A stretch of DNA of 43,564 nt, taken from the IMG/VR virus record IMGVR_UViG_3300025645_000142, positions 1 through 43,564 of that record; one strand, 5' to 3'. Of the stretch, positions 18,307-27,185 are shown piece by piece (position 1 is the first letter of the stretch; the number at the start of each line of letters is the position of its first letter). A program made the position numbers and the translations under genes. This DNA comes from a virus. The notes beneath the pieces are model-generated. The model did not search any database, was not told the DNA's origin, and saw only the letters and a program-made list of their open reading frames with translations.

Positions 18307-18821
18307 TGCTGTATTACGAGATTACACCTTTTGAAGAAGTTACCTTCGAGTTTGAAAACAGTTTCGACCTCGTAGATTTTACTTGCATTAAGCCTGATAT
18401 AATAGCAGGTGGCGAAGAAGGTAGTAATTATCTTTTAGTTTCTGCTATTGGCATACCTGATGGCGTTAAAATATATTCAAGCACAGGAGAGTATGGGAAA
18501 GTAAAAGATTATAAAGCGTTAATAAAGTTAAATGATGCTTTAGTATATAACCAGTTAATAAGCGTTAGAATAGATACAGAACTATGTAAAACAGAATCAT
18601 GTATCTATACGGTTGGCAAATCTTATGCAGGTTATTACGGTTGTGTTTTAGCTGAAAATCATTTGCCAGAAGGAACATTAACAGGTGAGTTTATTTGCGT
18701 TGGAATAGACCTTTATAACTTAGAATTTGATGGATTAGGAAACGAAAGGTTAGGGAGTTTAATTCAAGAGGATTGTATATATTGTGGCGGTGTTTTACCT
18801 AATTGTGAAGAAGTACCTTAA
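18306..18821 (+). CDS. cysteine-rich tail protein, tandem copy 1
   Basis: 171 aa, related to the N-terminal half of the next product. Shared elements are C-xx-P-xII near 23-28, EGSNY/FxLV, the C-xTESC/C-NTRSC pair, and an end motif QEDCIYCGGVLPNC that is identical in both. Eight or so cysteines in paired spacing suggest metal binding or disulphides. It may form an adhesin with its partner. Overlaps the next gene as TAATG. Confidence 0.7.
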   Translation: MLYYEITPFEEVTFEFENSFDLVDFTCIKPDIIAGGEEGSNYLLVSAIGIPDGVKIYSSTGEYGKVKDYKALIKLNDALVYNQLISVRIDTELCKTESCIYTVGKSYAGYYGCVLAENHLPEGTLTGEFICVGIDLYNLEFDGLGNERLGSLIQEDCIYCGGVLPNCEEVP

Positions 18822-19702
18822 TGAGTGAAATACATACATTAACATTAGATTTAGAAGTTTATTCGATTGAATTAGCTAAATGCGTCACGCCTAAAATTAT
18901 AGGTTTTGCCACGGAAGGCTCAAACTTTATTTTAGTAGGAGCGAGCGGAGCTGATGGAATTGAAGTGCGTTTAAATACTGGTGAAGTAGGCACAATAGAA
19001 AACGGAGTTTGTTATATAGAATTAATAGAGCCTTTAGCTTTTGGCGATGAAGTTTGGGCTGAGATTGTTACAGATAACTGTAATACAAGGTCATGTTCTG
19101 TTTATGCTTCGAGAATAGCTAATTATTGCATAGAAAGTGCATATAATAGACCAGCAGGCCAATTAAACGGCAGATTAGTTTGTGTTGAATCTGACTTTTA
19201 TAGACAAGTTTACGATGGAGATGGGGGCGTTTATGCAGGAGTATTAGCACAAGAAGACTGTATCTATTGCGGTGGTGTATTACCTAACTGCATAGAAGAA
19301 CCACCAAGTGAAATTACGACATTTTATAATATTGTAAGTTGTTCAAATGGTTTGACTTACCAAACAGAAACGGTATTAAGTACTTTGAATCAAAGAGTTT
19401 CAGATTCAAGCGGAAATAATTATTACTATAACGGAACAACTCAAACAAGTGCGGTCGCTTATGTTGGTGCTGTTAGTTTGGTAGGTTCTGAAACAGGATG
19501 CCCGACTATTGACAGAAGTTGTAAGACATATACACTTACTGGATTAGTTGGAGGTGGCACGTATAGCTATGTAGATTGTTCGGATGGCATAACTTATGGG
19601 CCATATAGTTTACCACAAGGATTACAAACAACTAGATGTTGTAGAGCAATATCTTATTATAATTGTTCGCAGTCGATAGGTAGTAATTGTGGCACATATT
19701 AA
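18821..19702 (+). CDS. cysteine-rich tail protein, tandem copy 2 with extra C-terminal domains
   Basis: 293 aa. Residues about 1-163 are a diverged copy of the preceding protein and end with the same QEDCIYCGGVLPNC motif. The remaining ~130 residues add two short cysteine-bearing repeats, each with a C-S/D-N/G-G-L/I-T-Y phrase (SCSNGLTYQTE and DCSDGITYGPY), followed by a Cys/Tyr/Ser-rich end. The added repeats look like a separate carbohydrate- or receptor-contact module, which is inference. It ends the tail operon; the next gene has a 54-base AT-rich gap. Confidence 0.7.
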   Translation: MSEIHTLTLDLEVYSIELAKCVTPKIIGFATEGSNFILVGASGADGIEVRLNTGEVGTIENGVCYIELIEPLAFGDEVWAEIVTDNCNTRSCSVYASRIANYCIESAYNRPAGQLNGRLVCVESDFYRQVYDGDGGVYAGVLAQEDCIYCGGVLPNCIEEPPSEITTFYNIVSCSNGLTYQTETVLSTLNQRVSDSSGNNYYYNGTTQTSAVAYVGAVSLVGSETGCPTIDRSCKTYTLTGLVGGGTYSYVDCSDGITYGPYSLPQGLQTTRCCRAISYYNCSQSIGSNCGTY

Positions 19703-19756
19703 AGAGAGTTTTCGGCAAAAAAACTATATATTTTTAAATTTAAAAAAAAGAAAAAA

Positions 19757-20713
19757 ATGAGTACATTAAATCTATTGATGGCTTGTTCTGACGAAGCACC
19801 GTTATTTGAAAGTTTTATTGCAACGCCTAAGAGCGAGAAAAGCAATATAATTGCAGTAGCATTGGTTAATCGTGGAGAACTTGCAGCCGAAGACGTAACA
19901 GAGGCGTTAATTTCGGATGGAACTACTGACCCAAACGATGTAGTAGATATTGTTAGAGCATTACAATTATCTGGAAAAGCATTTTATTTTCCAAAAGGCA
20001 AAATTAATGGAAAGAAAGCTAAGCCAGACGAGAAAGTTTCTTCTCAAACATTTGGACTAGACTTAGACCCTAAACCAACTGGCGAGGTAGGAATTATGTT
20101 AAGCTTCATGTATGAGTATTTTTACTCTACCCAAACTACAAAATGGTTTAACTGGTTAAGAGAAAATAAAGCCAATTACGACTTAGTATATTGGACTGAA
20201 AACTATGTACATATTGTAGAAAACAAATCTTTGATTTTCCATAATGTAGGTTCTGAAATTACAGGAAATGCAGCGGAAATAATCACAGGTGGTTTTGATG
20301 TTAAATATCTTGGTGATGGCGAGCCAGTTCCTTATATTGGGGTTGATGCAAGTAAACTTGAAGGATATACTAAATTGACTATTGCCGACCCTACTATTGA
20401 TACAGACGATTTAGTAAAAGGTACTTGTTCTGCTAACTGTAATGTTTATGCAGCGGTAGCAACAGGAACGCTTACAACTACCTTACAATTTGCGGTCACA
20501 GGTCAAACGTCATGCCTAACATGGCAGTTGCATGCTGATTGTTCAAAAGCAACCGTAGGAGGTTCTGACACGGCACAAATTAACCCTATTACGGGATTAG
20601 TTACCGTTACGGCACAGTTGGCAAATACACGCAAAAAATACAGAGTTGTTGCAATTAGCGATGCTGGTGTACTTGGCGAATATTGTCTTGAATTAGTTAC
20701 TAAAACAGCTTAA
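19757..20713 (+). CDS. probable major tail tube protein with Ig-like end
   Basis: 318 aa. Residues 1-215 are a compact alpha/beta domain (phrases KAFYFPKGK, GEVGIMLSF, NYDLVYWTENYVH). After a linker, residues about 225-318 look like a bacterial Ig-like domain (TCSANCNVY, SCLTWQLHADC, NPITGLVTVTA). Tube proteins often carry such optional Ig domains on the outside of the tail. The call rests on size, fold impression and location beside the portal. It has a weak promoter-like TATATTTT in the gap upstream. Confidence 0.45.
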   Translation: MSTLNLLMACSDEAPLFESFIATPKSEKSNIIAVALVNRGELAAEDVTEALISDGTTDPNDVVDIVRALQLSGKAFYFPKGKINGKKAKPDEKVSSQTFGLDLDPKPTGEVGIMLSFMYEYFYSTQTTKWFNWLRENKANYDLVYWTENYVHIVENKSLIFHNVGSEITGNAAEIITGGFDVKYLGDGEPVPYIGVDASKLEGYTKLTIADPTIDTDDLVKGTCSANCNVYAAVATGTLTTTLQFAVTGQTSCLTWQLHADCSKATVGGSDTAQINPITGLVTVTAQLANTRKKYRVVAISDAGVLGEYCLELVTKTA

Positions 20714-20723
20714 TTAACTTTTA

Positions 20724-22466
20724 ATGTTACAAGAGGACGAAATTAAAGAGATTCTTAAGAAACTTAATGATAAGAATCAAAGACATTTTTACTATGATGA
20801 ATCTGCTATAATAGCGGCTGACATAGCCGAGGTGTTCGGAGATGAATATCCTTCGTTTCTTAAGGTCTTGCGTCCTAATGAAACTAAAAAAGATAAGGAT
20901 TATAGAGAAAAGGTTTATCAAAACCCAGTTAAAGGGCATTTAAGTAGAATAACAGATAAACATACAAAGATAGAGCAATCAGAAGGCTTTAGCGTTAATT
21001 ACCCTACTTCTGAAAACGGAGAAAATAAGCTAAGAGATTATTGTGAAAAAGGATTTAATGGGTACGGTAATTTAATTAATTACGTATTCACATTAGGCGT
21101 TAATAAGTACGTACAAGACCCTAATGCGGTCTTAGTTGTATTAGATAAGAACCCACCACAAAGAACAACAGAAGGATATAAGCCTTATCCTTATATATTC
21201 GATTCAAAAGACGTACTTTTATTTGAAAAAGGTAGATATTGCTTATTACGAGAAAAAAACACGTTACAGACGAATAGGGATATATTTTATTTGGTAGACG
21301 ATACTAATTATTGGATATTCAAGCAAACAGATAAGCTAACACAAGAACTTGAATTTATAGGTGGTATTCCACATTTTTGCGGTGAAATGCCAGCGTTTAA
21401 AATTGGTTTATACATAGAAAAAGAAAACAGCAAAGGGGAGCAGTTATTTAGTTCGGTTGTTACAAATGCTTTGACAGACTTTAAAAAAGCAATTGCAAGA
21501 AGTTCTGATATTGAAATAGAATTAGTACACCATATACATACTTTAGAGTGGAGGATGTCACCTAAAAAATGCAAAAATTGCAAAGGTGAAAAGGTGCTAA
21601 CAACTCTAAACGGCAAAATAGAATGTGACGTTTGCAACGGTAAAGGAGTTACTACTTGGGGTGCTTTAGACATATTAGAAGTAGATATGTTTGAAGATAA
21701 GTTTTTGCAAGGGGCAAAGTCCTTTCCTTTTTCAAGTCCAGGGGGTGTTGTCCAAAGAAGCATTGACGCATTAAAAGAATTAAAATCAAGCTATAACGAA
21801 AATATAGATGCGGCTTATGAAAGTATTGATTTTGGCGTATTAAGAAAACGTGAAATAAATACGGCTGAGAGCGGAATATCTAAGCAATACAATAGATTAG
21901 AATACACACAAAAGATATATTCAGCAGGTAGGCATATAGTAGAAAATATTTGTTTGAATATATATCGCTATATTGATGCTCAATTATTTGGCATTTTTAA
22001 CGACAAAAATAATAGAATACCCGAAATAACAACACCTGTTAATTTCGATGTGATGAGTCCTGAAATGATTTTAGAAGAAATCAAATCGGCTTATGAATCG
22101 GGAGCAAGTAAAGAGACAATAGCAGGGTTAGAGGTTAAATATTCTAAGTTAGTATTCGGTGATAAGTCAAGAGAGACTTTAACACTTATAGACGAAACAA
22201 ATTTAAATCCTTTCTTTGGTAAAACATTTGACGAAATACTAACAGTTTATGGCGGAGGTAGCACAAGCGGATTTAGCTTAGTTTCGGAAGTTGATGCAAT
22301 AATAGGTGCTAACTTTAAAGGATTTATAGACAGGGCAATGCGCGAAGATTCTAAATGGTTTGAACGTGATGAGACATTTAAATTCGAAAAGTTAAAACAA
22401 TATGCAAATGAATTAATTAGTAATAAGCCAAGTTTACCTACTTTGCCAGTTTTAAATAATGCCTAA
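20724..22466 (+). CDS. portal protein with DnaJ-like zinc cluster
   Basis: 580 aa. The N-terminal region (KDKDYREKVYQNPV) and the long C-terminal helical region (YSAGRHIVENICLNIYRYI) match the portal proteins of Bacteroidota phages in size and pattern. Residues 283-304 hold CKNCKGE and CDVCNGKG, i.e. cysteines 283, 286, 301 and 304, as in the DnaJ CxxCxGxG zinc fold. The portal forms the ring through which DNA is packaged and ejected. It overlaps the Mu F-like gene by 8 bases, the usual neighbour of a portal. Confidence 0.75.
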   Translation: MLQEDEIKEILKKLNDKNQRHFYYDESAIIAADIAEVFGDEYPSFLKVLRPNETKKDKDYREKVYQNPVKGHLSRITDKHTKIEQSEGFSVNYPTSENGENKLRDYCEKGFNGYGNLINYVFTLGVNKYVQDPNAVLVVLDKNPPQRTTEGYKPYPYIFDSKDVLLFEKGRYCLLREKNTLQTNRDIFYLVDDTNYWIFKQTDKLTQELEFIGGIPHFCGEMPAFKIGLYIEKENSKGEQLFSSVVTNALTDFKKAIARSSDIEIELVHHIHTLEWRMSPKKCKNCKGEKVLTTLNGKIECDVCNGKGVTTWGALDILEVDMFEDKFLQGAKSFPFSSPGGVVQRSIDALKELKSSYNENIDAAYESIDFGVLRKREINTAESGISKQYNRLEYTQKIYSAGRHIVENICLNIYRYIDAQLFGIFNDKNNRIPEITTPVNFDVMSPEMILEEIKSAYESGASKETIAGLEVKYSKLVFGDKSRETLTLIDETNLNPFFGKTFDEILTVYGGGSTSGFSLVSEVDAIIGANFKGFIDRAMREDSKWFERDETFKFEKLKQYANELISNKPSLPTLPVLNNA

Positions 22467-23298
22467 AAGTGAGATTGAAATATTAGAACAGATTGATTTA
22501 AAGCTTGAAAGTTTAGTAGCTAAGTTTGTTGATTCGTATAAAACAAAAGTAAGCAAAGAAATTGAAGAATTAGTTTTAGATTTTATTGATACCTTAGGTC
22601 GAGAAAATGACTTAACTAAAAGGTTAGAAAGGAATAAGCTGATAAATAAATTTAGGGCAGAATTAGAAAGTAGTATTGTAAAAGGTGTATTGTTTGAAGC
22701 CTATAAAACTTTGATTGTTGAGTATAAAGAATTAGTAACTATATCAAATGAGTATTTTAGTTTGTTAAGCACAAAATACGACAAGTTGCTTTATAAAGAA
22801 ATATACAAAGAATCAATTCTTTTTTTAAAAGAAAGCTTAGTAGGTGCAGGAGTAAGTCAATATATTGTTAATCCGATTGTAGATAAAATATACACTTTAA
22901 ACAATAGCGGAATTTCGCATAAAAAGCTGAAAGAGTTTATAAAAGAATATTTCGAAAAAAATAATATAACGCAAAGATATGTTGAACAAGTAACTACTGA
23001 TTCACTTTATCAAATTACATCTAACTATCAGATGCAAATATCGGCAGACTTGAATATTAAATATTACTATTATTCGGGTACTAAGATGAAAACAAGTAGG
23101 TCTTTTTGTATTGCCAGATATGGGAAAGCGTTTACAAAAGAAGAGGCTCAAAGTTGGGCTGATTTAGTTTGGCAAGGCAAGATAGTTGGAACAGATAAAA
23201 ACAGTATCTTTTATTACAGAGGGGGATATAATTGCAGACATACACTAAGACCGATAAGTAAGTCGGCTTATAACTATTTAAAAGGAAATGAAAAATAA
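22459..23298 (+). CDS. Mu F-like minor head (head morphogenesis) protein
   Basis: 279 aa, helical N-terminal two thirds and a C-terminal signature: RSFCIARYGKAF, WADLVWQGK, then YYRGGYNCRHTLRPIS. The 'RGG-YNCRH-L-P-S' ending is the hallmark of the phage Mu gpF-like family that associates with the portal in early capsids. It follows the portal with an 8-base overlap and overlaps the next small frame by 11 bases. Confidence 0.85.
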   Translation: MPKSEIEILEQIDLKLESLVAKFVDSYKTKVSKEIEELVLDFIDTLGRENDLTKRLERNKLINKFRAELESSIVKGVLFEAYKTLIVEYKELVTISNEYFSLLSTKYDKLLYKEIYKESILFLKESLVGAGVSQYIVNPIVDKIYTLNNSGISHKKLKEFIKEYFEKNNITQRYVEQVTTDSLYQITSNYQMQISADLNIKYYYYSGTKMKTSRSFCIARYGKAFTKEEAQSWADLVWQGKIVGTDKNSIFYYRGGYNCRHTLRPISKSAYNYLKGNEK

Positions 23299-23530
23299 TA
23301 TTATCGCTTGGAATAAGCAAGTTTTAAAGAAAGCCCAAAGGACTTTTTTTATGGTAAATGAAGCATGGGTAAACGAAAATAAATCGTTTATAAAGCAAAA
23401 TGGCATTGAATTAGAATATCCGAAAGTTATCGAAGAAGTTATTGAGGATATTATAGAAGTTGAGGAAGCCAACGAAGAAGAATCTGAACAATTAGAAACA
23501 AAACAAACATTTAAACGTAGAAGAAAATGA
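23288..23530 (+). CDS. small acidic head-module protein
   Basis: 80 aa. Basic N-terminus (NNIIAWNKQVLKKAQ), then a very acidic stretch of Glu/Val/Ile (about 45-68), then a basic tail KRRRK. It overlaps both neighbours (11 and 4 bases). Not recognised; position suggests a head assembly accessory. Confidence 0.6.
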   Translation: MKNNIIAWNKQVLKKAQRTFFMVNEAWVNENKSFIKQNGIELEYPKVIEEVIEDIIEVEEANEEESEQLETKQTFKRRRK

Positions 23531-23838
23531 AAAAAGTAGAAGGATTAGTTATCTGTGAGGACATAATTACAGATGGATACGTAGACGAAGAAACAGGCAA
23601 AGTGATTACACAAGAAACTGTTAAAAAAAGGGTTTTAAATAAAGATTATGCTGAAAGATTAGCCGCTAAGGCAATTAAAGCAAACAAAGCAAAGCCAGCA
23701 TTTAAAATACTTGGAGATGCTTATAAAACTACGGAAAAATACGGTTCTGTAATGAGAACAGTTTACGTTTTGCAAGAAGAAACTAAGAAAGCAGGGAGAC
23801 CAGCAAAAGCAGAAAAAGAAAAAGAAGAAACTATATAA
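23527..23838 (+). CDS. hypothetical head-module protein
   Basis: 103 aa, not recognised. Lys/Ala-rich, with a conserved-looking start MKKVEGLVICEDIITDGYVD and a Lys/Glu-rich end (GRPAKAEKEKEE). The GRP triplet flanked by basic residues resembles an AT-hook but stands alone. Starts in an ATGA overlap with the previous gene; a promoter follows its stop. Confidence 0.6.
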   Translation: MKKVEGLVICEDIITDGYVDEETGKVITQETVKKRVLNKDYAERLAAKAIKANKAKPAFKILGDAYKTTEKYGSVMRTVYVLQEETKKAGRPAKAEKEKEETI

Positions 23839-23869
23839 ATTGAAATATCAATATTTTCAATTATATTTG
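23839..23869 (+). promoter_or_regulatory. promoter with overlapping palindrome (capsid operon)
   Basis: TATATTTG (23862-23869) is the -7 element for scaffold and capsid. Just upstream, TTGAAATAT...ATATTTTCAA (23840-23860) is a near-perfect inverted repeat that would cover the -33 region. It may be an operator or simply AT-rich symmetry. The leader to the scaffold ATG at 23932 is about 60 bases. Confidence 0.6.
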
Positions 23870-23931
23870 AAACATAGGATAGCAATATCAAAACAAACGG
23901 TATTAATTTACAAAACAAAAAATTTAAAACA

Positions 23932-24792
23932 ATGGCTAAAAACTTAGCAAACCTCATGACTGCAATACTAAAACGTGCAAATGTAGACGTAGAGCAGAGA
24001 AAAACAATCAAGGCGGTATTAGATAATGCTGATATTGCAGGAATAGAAATTGACGAAGACGATTATACGGAAGTATTATCTAACCTTCATAATTTAGAAA
24101 CTGCGGAAGCTGAACTAAAACCAAAGATTGCTAAAACCGTAAAGGCAGAATATCTAAACGGTGTAGATGCAATGATTCTTGAGATATTAGGCGAAGGAAT
24201 GGAAGATTCAGAACTTGACCTAATCAAAGGAGAAAAGCAAACAGCACCAAAATTAAGGAAATCAGTAGAAATATTGAAATCTAAATTAAAGACTGCAACT
24301 AAAAACGGTGATGTAGATTTAGAAAAAACGCTAAGAGCGGAAATAACTAAATTAACAAAAGAGTTTAAAGACGCTCAAACTAAGTTTGAGGAAGAGAAAC
24401 AAGGCATTATTGCAAATCATAAAAAACAACTGTTTGAAAAAGATTTAACTTCGAGATTAAAGTCAAGAACTGACATAGCGGAAGAGTTTAAGACGCAAAG
24501 ACATTTTGCCGAAAACTTCAAAGCGGATTTAAATTCATTCTTAAATGAAGGTGGAATTGAAATTGATTTTGAAACTAATGAAGTTTTAAACAAAGATTCT
24601 AAAACGCCATATTTAACTAAAACAAAGGATAAAACAGACTTTGATTGGGTTATTGCAAGCGTTATAGACAAGTACGATTACAAAAAGAAAAGTGAACCAG
24701 CACCTCAGGGTGTTATCGCTGACCCTTCGCAAGTTCAAGGTTTTGACTTAAATGCTGCAATACAAAGAACTAAAGCATTAAACGGGATGTGA
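23932..24792 (+). CDS. capsid scaffolding protein
   Basis: 286 aa, strongly helical and Lys/Glu-rich, with a coiled-coil core at about 95-170 (KSKLKTATKNGD, AQTKFEEEKQG). A small C-terminal basic/hydrophobic part contains the phrases DFDWVIASVIDKY and GFDLNAAIQR. This is the architecture of GP20-like scaffolds. It lies directly before the major capsid gene and shares its promoter, which is the normal setting. Confidence 0.75.
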   Translation: MAKNLANLMTAILKRANVDVEQRKTIKAVLDNADIAGIEIDEDDYTEVLSNLHNLETAEAELKPKIAKTVKAEYLNGVDAMILEILGEGMEDSELDLIKGEKQTAPKLRKSVEILKSKLKTATKNGDVDLEKTLRAEITKLTKEFKDAQTKFEEEKQGIIANHKKQLFEKDLTSRLKSRTDIAEEFKTQRHFAENFKADLNSFLNEGGIEIDFETNEVLNKDSKTPYLTKTKDKTDFDWVIASVIDKYDYKKKSEPAPQGVIADPSQVQGFDLNAAIQRTKALNGM

Positions 24793-24828
24793 TGATATTT
24801 TGAGTTGCTATAATATTAAAAAATTAAA

Positions 24829-26025
24829 ATGGCAACAGAAAAAGCAATAGGAGCTTGCGTTAAAATAGTAAGCGGTTTAGAACCTTCGGTATTAGCAGGA
24901 GGTATAAACATGACCGAAATAGGTCTAATTAAAGCGGCGTTAAGCCCACAAAATGCAAGAATACTAAATGCATTATATCCAGAACGTTCTAACGGAACTG
25001 TATCCCATACAGTAGTAGGAGGTAATACCGTACCTACTGTAAAAATTGAATGGAGAAAACCAGCGGCAGACAATGAGTTGAAAACTTCTCCTTCATGTTC
25101 TGCAACAGGTCAATTAGCTACTAAGTATGAAGATACTTATCTAATTAACAAATATCTTGAAGATGGATTCTCTATCAATGAGGCGTCTATAAATATGATA
25201 TGTGATGAATTAGACGCTATGAATGGTTCTTATGCTGCTACAAGAGGTATTAACTCTCCTGTTAGTGGAAAGTTTAAGAACACTATCAATGGCGAACTTA
25301 CAGACAAGATACGTAATATCTTGGTAGGGGTGGAATCAGTAGCGGCAGATACTTTAATCGCTGGTATTGGTGTTAATAAGATTTACGGAACTGCTGACGC
25401 TCAAGATGTGAAATTGTTTAATATGGACGATGCACAACAAGGTCCGTTAAGATTCTTTAAACAAGAATTAGTAAACCTTACACGTAAAAACAAGATGCAA
25501 GGTAGACCGATTATCATAACAGATTCTACGGATGTATTAAATTGGTTTGAGTTGATGTGTGGTAGTGTATGTTGTTCAGATGCTGGGGTTGATTACTCAA
25601 GATTAATTAACCAACAATATGAAGTTTACTTCTCAGATAAATTGAGCGAAGCTATTGGAGGTGATGACGAAGGCGGTAATATTATAGTATGTTATCCTGA
25701 GACTTTCGTTATGCTTGCCGTTGATAAGTGGAGAAATGTACAGTTAGCAAATGGTTCTTCAAAAATTGCTAATACTGAATTTGGTAAAATTTCAATCGTT
25801 GAGCCTTCTATGAGAATTTCAGATGCAAACTGTATTGCACAAGGAATTAACCCAAGAATGACATTTGATTTTAGAGTAAAAGAGGTTGATTGTGCTGATG
25901 ATGCGTTTTTACCTTCTGTTACTTTCTTGCCTTCTTTACAGTATAATTTCGTAACTGCTCCAGCGGATGCGGATGGAACTACTGGGATATTCCACTACAA
26001 AGTAGATAACGGAGTTACACCATAA
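24829..26025 (+). CDS. major capsid protein
   Basis: 398 aa, HK97-size shell protein. It follows the scaffold and is followed by a strong terminator, as is usual for the most abundant protein. The sequence has several Gly-rich turns and a beta-rich second half (IIVCYPETFVMLAVDKW, GKISIVEPSMRI). Nine or so cysteines, including CGSVCC near 241-246, are unusual for a capsid and might allow covalent links between subunits (inference). Confidence 0.8.
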   Translation: MATEKAIGACVKIVSGLEPSVLAGGINMTEIGLIKAALSPQNARILNALYPERSNGTVSHTVVGGNTVPTVKIEWRKPAADNELKTSPSCSATGQLATKYEDTYLINKYLEDGFSINEASINMICDELDAMNGSYAATRGINSPVSGKFKNTINGELTDKIRNILVGVESVAADTLIAGIGVNKIYGTADAQDVKLFNMDDAQQGPLRFFKQELVNLTRKNKMQGRPIIITDSTDVLNWFELMCGSVCCSDAGVDYSRLINQQYEVYFSDKLSEAIGGDDEGGNIIVCYPETFVMLAVDKWRNVQLANGSSKIANTEFGKISIVEPSMRISDANCIAQGINPRMTFDFRVKEVDCADDAFLPSVTFLPSLQYNFVTAPADADGTTGIFHYKVDNGVTP

Positions 26026-26033
26026 TTTAACTT

Positions 26034-26065
26034 AGGGGTTAAGGTAATCTTAGCCCCTTTTTTTT
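26034..26065 (+). terminator. strong rho-independent terminator after the capsid gene
   Basis: AGGGGTTAAG pairs with CTTAGCCCCT (10 bp, one T-G wobble) over a GTAAT loop and is followed by eight Ts. The endolysin ATG at 26066 is the base right after the T-run, so lysis genes must be expressed by read-through or another promoter. Confidence 0.9.
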
Positions 26066-26617
26066 ATGATAAATAAAGCTATTTTTTTTAAAGAATATCG
26101 GGTAAAACTCGATAAAACATTAACACAAAAAGAAGTTAATGCGATTGATTTATTTATTGACAATTTAAACGGATATTTCCATTACTTTTCTTTGCAAGAA
26201 TGGGCGTATGTTTTAGCTACTGTATACCACGAAACAGCACAAACATTTGAACCTGTTATAGAGGCATTTTGGAAAACAGAAGAGTGGAGAAAGCGTAATT
26301 TTCGCTATTATCCGTTCTTCGGAAGAGGATTTGTCCAACTCACATGGAAGTTTAACTATGAATATTTCTCTAAAAGGTTAGGACTAGACTTAGTTAATAA
26401 ACCTGACTTAGCTTTAGATTATAATACTTCTTTTAAAATACTAATTATAGGATGTAAGGAGGGTATATTTACTAAGAAAAAATTATCTGATTATATCAAA
26501 GATGGAAAAGCAAACTATACTTTAATGAGGTATGTTATAAACGGAAAAGATAAAAGAGAGTTGATAGCGGATTATGCAAAGGAATTTGAAAGAATATTAA
26601 AATTGTCAATAAAATAA
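26066..26617 (+). CDS. GH19-type endolysin
   Basis: 183 aa, lyses the cell wall at the end of infection. The fold signature of glycoside hydrolase family 19 is visible: YHET with the likely catalytic Glu56, EAFWKTEEWRK, and the substrate-loop motif GRGFVQLTWKFNY (about 86-98). The end has YVINGKDKRELI, matching the usual 'INGG-D' helix. There is no signal peptide, so a holin is needed. It begins directly after a terminator. Confidence 0.85.
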   Translation: MINKAIFFKEYRVKLDKTLTQKEVNAIDLFIDNLNGYFHYFSLQEWAYVLATVYHETAQTFEPVIEAFWKTEEWRKRNFRYYPFFGRGFVQLTWKFNYEYFSKRLGLDLVNKPDLALDYNTSFKILIIGCKEGIFTKKKLSDYIKDGKANYTLMRYVINGKDKRELIADYAKEFERILKLSIK

Positions 26618-26648
26618 TTAAATTTGTGTATATGAAAAAAATAATTAT

Positions 26649-27185
26649 ATGAAAACACTATTAAACGACTTAATATCTGATTTTACAGAAGAAATATTTC
26701 CTGATGTAGTTTTATGGGTTGGGAAATTATCACCTTTTTTAGCTACTGTTATATTTACAGAGGTATTTCAAAAATACATATTCTCGGACTTCAACTATCT
26801 TATGTTCTTGGGTGTAGTTGTAGTTTTAGATGTATTATCTAAGTTTTATTATTTATGGGACAATAAAAAACCTTTTGAGTTTAAAAAGTTAGTAGAAAAG
26901 TTTACTTTAAAATTGCTTAAATACTTTATTTTTGTTTCTGCAATGCACGTTTTTTTAAAATTAGAAGTAGAAGGTAGAGTAATGGAGTATGGATTTTATA
27001 TTAAATACTTAGTTTATTCTCTTTTAATTAGTTCAGACGTTAAAAGTATATTAGGTAATTTAGGGATAACTTTACCTAAAGAAATATCTAAATACTTAGA
27101 CAAAGATAAAGAAGAAGATGTAAAAACTGATTTAAAAACATTTGCAGATGGTGGAGATGTAAACAGCGGAGGAGGAGGAAATTGA
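26649..27185 (+). CDS. holin-like membrane protein
   Basis: 178 aa, with hydrophobic segments at about 28-42, 52-66, 94-107 and 116-130, and a soluble, charged, Gly-rich end (GGDVNSGGGGN). The phrase YLMFLGVVVVLDVLSKFYY resembles that of toxin-secretion/phage holin family proteins. It follows the endolysin, as expected for a lysis pair. The assignment is from topology and position. Its stop overlaps the next TTG start. Confidence 0.55.
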   Translation: MKTLLNDLISDFTEEIFPDVVLWVGKLSPFLATVIFTEVFQKYIFSDFNYLMFLGVVVVLDVLSKFYYLWDNKKPFEFKKLVEKFTLKLLKYFIFVSAMHVFLKLEVEGRVMEYGFYIKYLVYSLLISSDVKSILGNLGITLPKEISKYLDKDKEEDVKTDLKTFADGGDVNSGGGGN

